Shown here: positions 1 through 8,449 of the stretch, piece after piece
Layout of the letters: the number at the start of each line of letters is the position of its first letter
How positions within the stretch are numbered: position 1 is the stretch's first letter
Source of the DNA: Salinivirgaceae bacterium
GTDB taxonomy: Bacteria; Bacteroidota; Bacteroidia; Bacteroidales; SZUA-534
Length of the DNA: 33,798 nt
Assembly (NCBI GenBank): GCA_016284875.1
Contig: JAEEPS010000031.1
Coordinates: 1 to 33,798 of the forward strand
Direction of reading: 5' to 3'
Position numbers and translations under genes: made by a program
Notes under the pieces: model-generated
Told to the model about the DNA's origin: nothing
What the model saw: the letters and a program-made list of their open reading frames with translations, nothing else
The model's database searches: none

Positions 1-1505
1 TGAAGAAGAAGTTCGACGACGAGGTGAGCGACCGCACACCGCGCAACAGTTTCGAGAACTGCCTGATTAACGGTGCCGCTCAGTTGTTCCTGAACGAGGG
101 CAAGGAAACCCGCATTCTGGCTGGTTATCCGTGGTATCCCGCTCGCACCCGCGACGCGCTCATCGCACTGCCCAACCTGCTCTACAAGAATGAGACACCG
201 ATGATTTACAAGAGCGTTCTATCGACGCTCATCAGTCAGATAACCAACACTTTGGCAAGCGGAAGCACCAATCTGGACGATTACGCCGACTGCCGTTCCG
301 ACGTGCCGTTGTGGCTCGTTTGGTGCGTTCAGCAGATTGACAAGCAATATCCGCAGTACGACGTTTGGAAGGAATTCGGAAAAGACGTCAAGAAGGTGAT
401 GAACCTTTATCTGGAGCACAAAATCAGTTTCCGCATCGACGAGAACGGTATGGTTTACAACACATCGGACGCAGTGGCCAACACCTGGATGAACGCAACC
501 ATCCACGGCCGCCCCGTGATGCCGCGCAACGGCTATGCTGTTGAGACCAACGCATTGTGGTACAACGCAATAATGTACGTTCTCGACAAGAGCAAAGGCG
601 ACAAGACCTTTGGCAAGAAATGGGCTGAACTGGCCGAGAAAGTGAAGGGCAGTTTCGTTGCCACATTCTGGAACGATGAGCGCGGCTATCTGGCTGACTA
701 TGTGACATACGACTATGCAAACACACAAGTCCGTCCGAACCAATTGCTGGCTTGCGCCGTTGACTACACAATGCTCGACAAGCATCAGATTAAAGCCGTT
801 CTGCGTGTGGTTGAGGAGCAACTGATGACCGCTTACGGCATCCGCTCGCTCACACCCGACGACCCGCGCTACGTGTCGCACTACCGTGGCACTGAGGAGC
901 AGCGCGAGAACGCCGCCTTCAACGGCTCGGTTTGGCCGTGGCTCTATGCCGCCTACATCGACGCGCTGGCAAAAATCCAACCGCGTATGATTGAATCGCT
1001 GGTCAACAAGTTCCTTGAGACCTTCGAGCCTGAGATGAGAACGGCTGGTATCAGTTGTATATCAGAGATGTATCACGGTGACCCACCGTATCACGGAAAG
1101 GGTGCCATTTCGTTCGCATTGAGTTTCGCGGCACTGCTTTATATGAAAAAACTGTCAAACACTTTCGCTGGCGAGACCGCAGTTGAGGCCAAACCCGCCA
1201 AGAAAGCGGCAGCAAAGAAGGACCCGAAGAAATCAGAGCCGAAGGCAAAGGCAGAGCCGAAAAAAGCCGCAGCGAAGAAGGCATCGGTAAAAGCCGAACC
1301 AAAGAAGGCCGCAGCCAAAAAAGAAGTGAAGAAGGCGGAGCCGAAGAAGGTCGCCGTAAAGGCTGAGACAAAGAAGGCATCGGCGAAAGCCGAACCAAAG
1401 AAAGCCGCAGCAAAGGTTGAAGCAAAGAAAGCATCGGCGAAGACCGCCAAAAAGGCCGAACCGAAAGCCGCCAAAGCCGCCGCAAAGGCATCGAAAAAGA
1501 AATAA
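1..1505 (+). CDS. Glycogen debranching enzyme (amylo-alpha-1,6-glucosidase type), C-terminal part, 5' end outside window
   Basis: This is the 3' part of a glycogen debranching enzyme; the reading frame is already open at base 3, so the true start lies upstream and the GTG at 24 is only an internal codon. The visible part matches the (alpha/alpha)6 barrel of the amylo-1,6-glucosidase family (GDE_C): AGYPWYPARTRDALIALP near the front, where the Asp is the likely general acid by family analogy, then NGSVWPWLYAAY and ISEMYHGDPPYHGKG near the end. The enzyme would remove alpha-1,6 branches from cytoplasmic glycogen. About 107 extra residues rich in Lys, Ala, Pro and Glu follow the catalytic domain, which is not usual for the family. 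It is the first visible gene of a + strand glycogen operon, 22 bases before the next gene. The family call is firm; the role of the tail is unknown. Confidence 0.88.
   Translation, partial: KKKFDDEVSDRTPRNSFENCLINGAAQLFLNEGKETRILAGYPWYPARTRDALIALPNLLYKNETPMIYKSVLSTLISQITNTLASGSTNLDDYADCRSDVPLWLVWCVQQIDKQYPQYDVWKEFGKDVKKVMNLYLEHKISFRIDENGMVYNTSDAVANTWMNATIHGRPVMPRNGYAVETNALWYNAIMYVLDKSKGDKTFGKKWAELAEKVKGSFVATFWNDERGYLADYVTYDYANTQVRPNQLLACAVDYTMLDKHQIKAVLRVVEEQLMTAYGIRSLTPDDPRYVSHYRGTEEQRENAAFNGSVWPWLYAAYIDALAKIQPRMIESLVNKFLETFEPEMRTAGISCISEMYHGDPPYHGKGAISFALSFAALLYMKKLSNTFAGETAVEAKPAKKAAAKKDPKKSEPKAKAEPKKAAAKKASVKAEPKKAAAKKEVKKAEPKKVAVKAETKKASAKAEPKKAAAKVEAKKASAKTAKKAEPKAAKAAAKASKKK
1183..1502 (+). 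repeat. Lys/Ala/Pro/Glu low-complexity repeat tail of the debranching enzyme
   Basis: The last ~107 codons are imperfect repeats built on KAEPKKAAAK and KKASAKAEPKK, with no aromatic residues, ending in KASKKK and a TAA stop. The composition resembles histone H1-like or other disordered polycationic tails. The frame stays open without stops through the whole stretch. The repeats also create long shadow frames on the other strand, which I do not take as genes. Confidence 0.85.
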
Positions 1506-1527
1506 AGAACAATAAAAATAACTGATA

Positions 1528-2817
1528 ATGAAAGTCTTAATGTTTGGGTGGGAGTTTCCGCCGCACATTTCTGGAGGTTTGGGCACCGCTTGCTACGGCC
1601 TGACCAAAGGTATGTCTAAGATTGACGACCTTGAGGTTATTTTCGTCGTGCCAAAGGCTTACGGCGACGAGGACCAAGAGGCCATCAAACTCGTGGGTGC
1701 GGGAAACATTCCGCTGAGAGTCACAAAATCAGAGAGTTATTCGGGACAAGTCAAGAACCTTCAATACATTGAGGTGGGCTCGAATCTGGTTCCGTACTCA
1801 ACGCCTGAGGAGTACTTCGCGCTGAGAAACAACAAACGTTACTACGGCAAGCACATTGTTGAGGTGGGAGAGTCGGGCTGCATTCCGTTCACAGGAAAAT
1901 ACGGCGACAACCTGTTCACCGAAATCTACTACTACAGCCTGATTGCTGAGCAGATTGCCACAATGTACGACTTCGACATCATTCACGCCCACGACTGGCT
2001 GGCTTATCCCGCAGGAATGGCCGCGAAGCGTGTGTCGGGCAAGCCGCTTGTTGTGCACGTTCACGCCACCGACTTCGACCGTAGCGGCGGCCGCGTGAAT
2101 CCTGCTGTCTACAACATTGAGAAGGCAGGTCTCGACGCAGCCGACAAGGCCATCACGGTGAGCAACCTGACGCGCGACATTGTTATCAACAAATACGGCC
2201 AATCGCCCGACAAGGTGGTGACCGTTTACAACGCCGTGGAGCCCAACCTGAAAGCCATCGACCGCGAGAAGCGCGGCTTCGACGAGAAGGTGGTGACGTT
2301 CCTGGGCCGAATCACAATGCAGAAAGGTCCTGAGTTCTTCATTGAGGCCGCCTATAAGGTGCTCAAGAAGATGGACAACGTGCGTTTTGTGATGGCTGGC
2401 AGCGGCGATATGATGAACAAAATGATTGAACGCGCCGCAAGTCTGGGCATTATGGACAAGTTCCACTTCACGGGCTTCCTGCGCGGCGACGCTGTGTTCC
2501 GTATGTTCAAATACAGCGACGTCTACATTATGCCATCGGTTTCGGAGCCATTCGGCATTTCGCCGCTCGAGGCGATGCAGTCGGGTGTTCCTGTCATCAT
2601 CTCGAAGCAGTCGGGTGTGAGCGAGATTCTGAAGCACGCCATCAAGATTGACTTCTGGGACATCGACAAGATGGCCAACGCCATTTACGCTCTGCTCAAC
2701 TATCCCGCTCTTGCCCAAACCATCGGCGAGAACGGCTTGAAAGAGGCCAACAGCCTGCGCTGGGAAGAGTCGGCAAAACACGTTTACAACGTTTATAAAT
2801 CAGTATTAAATCAGTAA
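1528..2817 (+). CDS. GT4-family glycosyltransferase, glycogen synthase-like
   Basis: A 429-residue GT-B glycosyltransferase of family GT4, expected to transfer glucose from a nucleotide sugar to a growing alpha-glucan in the cytoplasm. The N-terminus has the glycogen-synthase-like acceptor/donor loop GWEFPPHISGGLG (residues 6-18). HAHDWLAYPAGMA lies in the first Rossmann domain. The C-terminal domain carries FLGRITMQKGPEFFIEAA and an E-x7-E motif in EPFGISPLE (E340 and E348), which binds the donor. Length is normal for the family. It follows the debranching gene by 22 bases and precedes the GH57 gene by 19, so co-transcription is likely. Bacteroides genomes are known to place a GT4 enzyme beside debranching enzyme and GH57 amylase. 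The exact donor (UDP- or ADP-glucose) cannot be read from the sequence. Confidence 0.85.
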   Translation: MKVLMFGWEFPPHISGGLGTACYGLTKGMSKIDDLEVIFVVPKAYGDEDQEAIKLVGAGNIPLRVTKSESYSGQVKNLQYIEVGSNLVPYSTPEEYFALRNNKRYYGKHIVEVGESGCIPFTGKYGDNLFTEIYYYSLIAEQIATMYDFDIIHAHDWLAYPAGMAAKRVSGKPLVVHVHATDFDRSGGRVNPAVYNIEKAGLDAADKAITVSNLTRDIVINKYGQSPDKVVTVYNAVEPNLKAIDREKRGFDEKVVTFLGRITMQKGPEFFIEAAYKVLKKMDNVRFVMAGSGDMMNKMIERAASLGIMDKFHFTGFLRGDAVFRMFKYSDVYIMPSVSEPFGISPLEAMQSGVPVIISKQSGVSEILKHAIKIDFWDIDKMANAIYALLNYPALAQTIGENGLKEANSLRWEESAKHVYNVYKSVLNQ

Positions 2818-2836
2818 CCTTATAAAATTTGGAACT

Positions 2837-4114
2837 ATGAAGCATTTATGTCTTTATTTTCAGGTTCATCAACCATTCCGCTTCCGCAAATATTCATTCT
2901 TCGATATCGGCAGCGACCATTATTACTACGATGACTATCTTAATGAGTCGATTCTGCAAAAGGTGGCACGCAACTGCTATCTGCCAACCAACGAATTGTT
3001 GCTCAAACTGATAGAGAAGCACGGACGCAACTTTAAGGTTACTTTCTCAATCACGGGCATCGCGCTCGACCAATTCGAACTCTACGCGCCTGAGGTGATT
3101 GAGAGTTTCCAACGCCTGGCCAAGACAGGGCAGGTTGAATTCCTTGCCGAGACCTATTCACACTCGCTGGCTTCGCAGGCCAACATTGATGTGATGAAGA
3201 AGCAGGTGAAGGACCATTCGGCAAAGATTGAGAAACTCTTCGGTCAGAAGCCGAAAGTGTTCCGCAACACCGAGTTGATTTACTCTGACGAGGTTGGCGC
3301 AGCCGTTTACAAGATGGGCTACAAAGGAATGCTCACCGAGGGCGCCAAGCACATTCTGGGTTGGAAATCGCCTAACTTCTTGTATTACAACGCAAAAGAG
3401 CCGCAACTGAAACTTCTGTTGCGTAACTATACATTGAGCGACGACATCTCGTTCCGTTTCTGCGCAAAGCACTGGACAGCAGACTCTTACGCTGCCCGTC
3501 TGAACGAGGTTCCCGACAAGGAGGAGATTGTCAATCTGTTTATGGACTACGAGACATTCGGCGAGCATCAGGAGAAGGAGACAGGAATCTTCCAATTCCT
3601 TGAGCATCTGCCCGATGCAGTGCTGAATCAGACCGATTTCCGCTTTGCCACACCGTCGCAGATAATCAAGAACGTGCAGCCTGTGGCCGCCATCAATGTT
3701 CCTTACCCAATCTCGTGGGCCGACGAGGAGCGCGACATCACAGCCTGGCTGGGCAACAATATGCAGAACGAGGCGTTCAGCAAACTCTACGCCCTGACCG
3801 ACAAGGTTGCTCAGGTGAAGGACCCGCAGATTCTGCAAGACTGGGAGTACCTGCAGACGAGCGACCATTTCTACTATATGTCGACAAAATGGTTCAGCGA
3901 CGGCGAGGTTCACGCATATTTCAACCCCTACAAGACACCGTACGACGCTTTCATCAACTATATGAACGTGCTGACTGACTTCTCGTTGCGCGTGAACAAG
4001 GCTCTGCCCGACGCAGAAATCAGAACCTGCCGCGACGTTGAGAAACTGCAGGATATGGTGCTTGAGCAGAAGGCTGAAATCAAGAAACTGAAATCGAAAG
4101 CCAAAAAGGCATAG
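2837..4114 (+). CDS. GH57 family alpha-amylase / glucan-acting glycosidase
   Basis: A 425-residue glycoside hydrolase of family GH57, a retaining enzyme acting on alpha-1,4-glucans. The N-terminus MKHLCLYFQVHQPFRFR holds the typical first conserved region (HQP). The catalytic nucleophile is the Glu in RNTELIYSD (E146), and the acid/base is the Asp in FMDYETFGEHQ (D237); both are present, so the enzyme should be active. No signal peptide is seen, so it works in the cytoplasm on glycogen or maltodextrin. The C-terminus ends in a Lys/Glu-rich helix (QKAEIKKLKSKAKKA) that may form a coiled coil. It lies between the GT4 enzyme and the synthase-phosphorylase fusion. Whether it is an amylase, a 4-alpha-glucanotransferase or a branching-type enzyme cannot be decided from motifs alone. 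Confidence 0.87.
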   Translation: MKHLCLYFQVHQPFRFRKYSFFDIGSDHYYYDDYLNESILQKVARNCYLPTNELLLKLIEKHGRNFKVTFSITGIALDQFELYAPEVIESFQRLAKTGQVEFLAETYSHSLASQANIDVMKKQVKDHSAKIEKLFGQKPKVFRNTELIYSDEVGAAVYKMGYKGMLTEGAKHILGWKSPNFLYYNAKEPQLKLLLRNYTLSDDISFRFCAKHWTADSYAARLNEVPDKEEIVNLFMDYETFGEHQEKETGIFQFLEHLPDAVLNQTDFRFATPSQIIKNVQPVAAINVPYPISWADEERDITAWLGNNMQNEAFSKLYALTDKVAQVKDPQILQDWEYLQTSDHFYYMSTKWFSDGEVHAYFNPYKTPYDAFINYMNVLTDFSLRVNKALPDAEIRTCRDVEKLQDMVLEQKAEIKKLKSKAKKA

Positions 4115-4150
4115 GCTGAATAAATTATCGTGATTATTAATTTGAAGTAA

Positions 4151-7100
4151 ATGAGCGATTTAATTAAGCCAGCATTCTTATTTGAAACCAGTTGGGAAGT
4201 TTGCAACAAGGTGGGCGGAATCCACACTGTGATAACTTCGAAAATGCCGAACGAATATGCCGCTTACGGCGACAACATTATGTTCATCGGCCCCGATTTG
4301 GTTAGGGAAGAGGGCAATTCAGAGTTCACTGAGGACAAGAGCCTGTTTCCCGAATGGAAGGAGACGGCTGAGAAAGAAGGCCTGCGTATAAAGATTGGCC
4401 GCTGGAACGTGGCTCACAAGCCGCTGGCCGTGCTGGTCGATTATACAGTATTTATTCCGCTGAAAGACAAACTGCTGGCTTCGTGGTGGGAGACCTACAA
4501 ACTCGATTCCATCACAGGCGAGTGGGAGTATATTGAGTCGGTGCTGTTCGGCTATGCGGCAGGCAAGGTGGTGGAGAGTTACAAGAACTTCTATCTGCCT
4601 GATGCGCCAGTGGTTGCACAGTTCCACGAGTGGCAGACTGGCTCGGGCGTTCTCTATCTCGACCGCGCCTGCCCGAAGGTGGCAACCGTGTTCACCACAC
4701 ACGCTACAGTGCTGGGCCGCTCGGTTGCGGGCAACGGATTCCCGCTCTATAAGAGCCTGGGCTCGTTCGACCCCGACATCCGCGCACGCGAACTTGGCGT
4801 GATGGCCAAACACTCACTCGAAAAGACCGCTGCTCAGGTGGCGTCGGTCTATACAACGGTGAGCAAGGTGACGGCCAACGAGTGCAAGGTGCTTTTGAAT
4901 AACGAACCCGATGCAGTTACACCTAACGGATTCGCACTCAATCACTTGCCGCATATGGATGACAATGTGACCAAAGAAGCCCGCAAGAAACTTGCCGAGG
5001 TTACGGAGGCGCTGACAGGCAACAAGTGCGACGATGAGACTCTGTTTGTGGCAATCTCTGGCCGCTACGAGTTCAAAAACAAGGGCATCGACATCTTTAT
5101 CGACGCACTCGGCAAACTGAACCAGCAGGGCGGTTACAAGCACAACATTGTCGGTTTCATTCTGGTGCCGAACTTCAACTACGGCCCGCGCAAATGCCTG
5201 CAAGACCGTCTGGCCGACAGCAATGTCCGCATACCCGACGAGCGCATCACAACACACTCGCTCAACCCTGACTACTACGACCCCGTGATGGACAAAACCC
5301 ATCAGTTGCAACTGACTAATAATCAGGGGCAGCAGGTGAATGTGGTGCTGGTTCCTGTCTATCTGAACGGCAACGACGGCATCTTCAATATGTCGTACTA
5401 CAACCTGTTGAGCGGCTTCGATTTGACGGCCTTCCCGTCGTACTACGAGCCGTGGGGCTACACACCGCTTGAGAGCATCGCTGTTGGCGTGCCCACAGTG
5501 ACCACAAGCCTTGCGGGATTCGGCCAGTGGATGCTGAAAAAGACCAGCGGAATCCAGGATGGCATTGAGGTTGTGACACGCACTGAAGACAACTACTGGG
5601 ATGTGGTTGACGAACTGGTGAATGTCATCAACCGCGTTTACAAGATGTCGCCCGCCGACCGCGCCAAACTGCGCAAGCGCGCCAAAGAGCAGGCTAGCGA
5701 AATCAGTTGGGACAATCTGTTCCACTACTACGCCGAAGCCTACAGCAAGGCGCTCACACTGTCGCTCGCACGCGTCGACGACCAAATAATGCATACGAAC
5801 AATAATTTTAATAATAGTCAAAAACTTATGAGTAACGAACCAATTTGGAAGAAGATGATTATCCACTCAGACCTTCCTGAAAGGCTGAAAAATCTGGATA
5901 ATCTGGCAAATAACCTGTGGTGGTGCTGGAATTACGAGGCTATTGAGATGTTCAAATACATCGACCCCGAACTATGGGCAAAGGTTGAGAAGAACCCAAT
6001 CGCCCTGCTGAAGGTGGTTTCAACCGCCCGTCTGGCCGAACTTGAGAAAGACACTGCGTTCCTGGCCAAATTCGACCGCGTGTCGAAGAATTTCGCAGAA
6101 TATATGAGCGTGGCACCGCGCAAGGATATGCCGCTGGTGGGCTACTTCAGTATGGAGTACGGCCTGACCGACAACCTGAAGATTTTCTCGGGCGGTCTGG
6201 GCATTCTGGCTGGCGACTACCTGAAGGAGGCCAGCGACTCGAATATGCCGATGGTTGGCGTCGGATTCCTTTACAAATACGGATATTTCACTCAGGAACT
6301 GACAGTTTCGGGCGAGCAGCAGGCAAGTCTGGTTCCGCAGAATATGGACAATTTGCCGATTTCTGCCGTTCTCGACGAGTTCAAACGTCAACTGACCATT
6401 TCGCTCAACCTGCCAGGACGTATGGTGAAAGCCCGCATCTGGAAAGTGCAGGTTGGTCGTGTGCCTTTGTATCTGCTTGATACTGAAGACCCCGACAACA
6501 GCGCAGAGGACCGCGCAATCACGCAGCAACTCTACGGCGGCGACTGGGAGAACCGCTTGAAACAGGAGATGCTGCTCGGCCTTGGTGGTATTCGCGCCCT
6601 GAAGGCGATGAACATTAAGCCGAACGTGTTCCACTGCAACGAGGGACACGCCGCAATGATTAACGTTGAGCGTCTGTCGGATTATGTTCAGCACGAGAAT
6701 CTGACTTTCAACGAGGCTCTTGAGGCTGTCCGCGCATCGTCGCTGTTCACCACACACACACCAGTTCCCGCTGGCCACGACGCCTTCGACCAGAATCTGA
6801 TTCGCACCTATCTGCGCCCGATTCCAGAGCGTCTGAAGATTGATTGGGACACATTTATGAACCTTGGCCTTGCACCCGACGGCAAGTTCTCGATGAGCGT
6901 TCTGGCAACCCGCACTTCGCAGGAGATGAACGGTGTTTCGATGCTGCACGGCGATGTGACAAAAGATATGTTTAAGTATATGTGGCCTGGTTTCTCGACC
7001 AACGAGTTGTATATCAACTATGTAACTAACGGTGTTCATATGCCGACCTGGGCTGCCAAAGAGTGGCGCCGTCTGTATGAGAGCACCTTCGGCGACGGCT

Positions 7101-8353
7101 TTATGCAAGACCAGTCGAACACCAAATACTGGGAGAAGATTTTCGACGTTCAGGACAGCGTCATCTGGGATTTGCGCAACCAACTGCGTAAGAAGTTGAT
7201 TGACTACGTGAAGGCACGCTTCGAGAAGAGTTCGATTATGCGTCACGAAAGCCCGAAATATGTGGTTGAGACTTTGAGCAGACTCAACGAGCACACTCTG
7301 ACAATCGGCTTCGCACGCCGCTTTGCAACCTACAAGCGCGCTCACTTGCTCTTCAGCGACATCGACCGTCTGGCAAAAATCGTGAACAATCCGTCGTGCC
7401 CAGTTCAGTTCCTGTTTGCAGGTAAGGCTCACCCGCACGACAAGGCTGGTCAGGATTTGATTAAGAATATTGTTGAGATTTCGCGCCGTCCTGAGTTTGT
7501 GGGCAAGATTCTGTTCCTTGAGAACTACGATATGGACCTTGCAAAACGTCTGGTTCGCGGTGTCGATGTTTGGTTGAACAACCCGACACGTCCGTTGGAG
7601 GCCAGCGGTACCAGCGGTCAGAAAGCCGAAATGAACGGCGTGCTGAACTTCAGCGTGCTCGACGGCTGGTGGGTTGAGGGCTACAAAGAGAAGGCTGGTT
7701 GGGCGCTTCCACAGGAGCAGACCTATCAGAACCAACAGTTCCAGAACGAACTGGATGCCGCCACAATCTACAGCATCCTTGAGAACGAGATTATCCCGCT
7801 GTTCTATCAGCGCAACAATTTCGGCATCCCGACAGAGTGGGTTCAGTACATCAAACGTTCAATCGCAGGCATCGCACCGCACTTCACAACAAAGCGTATG
7901 CTCGACGACTACATCAACCAGTACTACTCGCCGCTCTACAAGCGCAGCAGCAAGGTCATTGCCGACAACTTCAAAGTTGCCCGCGACCTGTCGCGCTGGA
8001 AGAACAAAATTTACGAGAACTGGGATAAGATTGAAGTTGTCTCGGTTGACTTCCCGAGCACCCTTAAGACAGAGTTCAAGGCAGGCCAGAACTATCACGG
8101 TGAGGTGATTGTTGACATCAAGAACCTTGACATCGACGACGTAGGAGTGGAGATGGTTATTATGGACCAGGACTGCACCAAACTGCTCGACCGCAAGGAA
8201 CTGAAACTCAACAAGCACGTCGACTCGATGGCCTTCTTCGAAATCGACTTCAAACTCGACCATCCAGGCTCATACGACTACGGCGTGCGTCTGTTCGCCA
8301 AGAACGTCGACCTGCCGCACCGTCAGGATGTTCCGCTCTTGCGTTGGGTTTAA
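4151..8353 (+). CDS. Fusion protein: GT3-type glycogen synthase + alpha-glucan (glycogen) phosphorylase, GT35
   Basis: A 1400-residue protein with two full enzymes. Residues 1 to ~545 are a eukaryote-type GT3 glycogen synthase: FETSWEVCNKVGGIHTVI at the N-terminus and YYEPWGYTPLE near residue 433, where E433 and E441 form the donor-binding E-x7-E pair. A polar linker (~547-560) follows. From M560 the protein is an alpha-glucan phosphorylase with an N-terminal DUF3417-like segment (LANNLWWCWN) and the PLP site GTSGQKAEMNG, with K1158 as the expected cofactor lysine. The first module adds glucose to glycogen and the second releases glucose-1-phosphate, so one chain holds opposing activities. 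It is the last gene of the operon, 36 bases after the GH57 gene and just before a terminator. Similar fusions may already be catalogued in other Bacteroidales; I cannot check. An internal start at 5828 could make phosphorylase alone. Confidence 0.9.
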   Translation: MSDLIKPAFLFETSWEVCNKVGGIHTVITSKMPNEYAAYGDNIMFIGPDLVREEGNSEFTEDKSLFPEWKETAEKEGLRIKIGRWNVAHKPLAVLVDYTVFIPLKDKLLASWWETYKLDSITGEWEYIESVLFGYAAGKVVESYKNFYLPDAPVVAQFHEWQTGSGVLYLDRACPKVATVFTTHATVLGRSVAGNGFPLYKSLGSFDPDIRARELGVMAKHSLEKTAAQVASVYTTVSKVTANECKVLLNNEPDAVTPNGFALNHLPHMDDNVTKEARKKLAEVTEALTGNKCDDETLFVAISGRYEFKNKGIDIFIDALGKLNQQGGYKHNIVGFILVPNFNYGPRKCLQDRLADSNVRIPDERITTHSLNPDYYDPVMDKTHQLQLTNNQGQQVNVVLVPVYLNGNDGIFNMSYYNLLSGFDLTAFPSYYEPWGYTPLESIAVGVPTVTTSLAGFGQWMLKKTSGIQDGIEVVTRTEDNYWDVVDELVNVINRVYKMSPADRAKLRKRAKEQASEISWDNLFHYYAEAYSKALTLSLARVDDQIMHTNNNFNNSQKLMSNEPIWKKMIIHSDLPERLKNLDNLANNLWWCWNYEAIEMFKYIDPELWAKVEKNPIALLKVVSTARLAELEKDTAFLAKFDRVSKNFAEYMSVAPRKDMPLVGYFSMEYGLTDNLKIFSGGLGILAGDYLKEASDSNMPMVGVGFLYKYGYFTQELTVSGEQQASLVPQNMDNLPISAVLDEFKRQLTISLNLPGRMVKARIWKVQVGRVPLYLLDTEDPDNSAEDRAITQQLYGGDWENRLKQEMLLGLGGIRALKAMNIKPNVFHCNEGHAAMINVERLSDYVQHENLTFNEALEAVRASSLFTTHTPVPAGHDAFDQNLIRTYLRPIPERLKIDWDTFMNLGLAPDGKFSMSVLATRTSQEMNGVSMLHGDVTKDMFKYMWPGFSTNELYINYVTNGVHMPTWAAKEWRRLYESTFGDGFMQDQSNTKYWEKIFDVQDSVIWDLRNQLRKKLIDYVKARFEKSSIMRHESPKYVVETLSRLNEHTLTIGFARRFATYKRAHLLFSDIDRLAKIVNNPSCPVQFLFAGKAHPHDKAGQDLIKNIVEISRRPEFVGKILFLENYDMDLAKRLVRGVDVWLNNPTRPLEASGTSGQKAEMNGVLNFSVLDGWWVEGYKEKAGWALPQEQTYQNQQFQNELDAATIYSILENEIIPLFYQRNNFGIPTEWVQYIKRSIAGIAPHFTTKRMLDDYINQYYSPLYKRSSKVIADNFKVARDLSRWKNKIYENWDKIEVVSVDFPSTLKTEFKAGQNYHGEVIVDIKNLDIDDVGVEMVIMDQDCTKLLDRKELKLNKHVDSMAFFEIDFKLDHPGSYDYGVRLFAKNVDLPHRQDVPLLRWV
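5789..5830 (+). other. Fusion junction resembling a former intergenic gap
   Basis: Between the two enzyme modules the DNA turns suddenly AT-rich. The real frame reads MHTNNNFNNSQKLM with no stop, but a frame displaced by two bases reads TAA, TTT, TAA, TAA, TAG in a row. The second module then begins at an ATG (5828) followed by Ser-Asn-Glu, like a natural start. This is what two adjacent genes joined through their spacer would look like. A sequencing indel upstream of the spacer is the competing explanation. Confidence 0.55.
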
Positions 8354-8390
8354 TCAATGAGAGAAGGATTGAATGAGTGAAATTCAATAG

Positions 8391-8425
8391 AAAACCCCGA
8401 AAGGCAGATGCTTTTCGGGGTTTTT
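8391..8425 (+). terminator. Rho-independent terminator of the glycogen operon (probably bidirectional)
   Basis: A 12-base-pair perfect stem (AAAACCCCGAAA at 8391-8402 with its complement at 8413-8424) closes a 10-base loop and ends in a T run. It starts 38 bases after the fusion-gene stop. Because the stem begins with AAAA on the other side, it can also serve the minus-strand gene that ends at 8450. Confidence 0.9.
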
Positions 8426-8449
8426 AGTTGGTTTCTGAATAAAATGGCA

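Noticed and set aside
1051..1586. Overlapping minus-strand frames rich in Phe/Ala or Leu/Arg opposite the debranching-enzyme tail
   Set aside because: They mirror the low-complexity KAEPKKAAAK repeats; the + strand frame is continuous with an intact enzyme.
6020..7735. Long minus-strand open frame opposite the phosphorylase module
   Set aside because: Shadow of strong codon bias in the fusion gene; no homology features, no start context.
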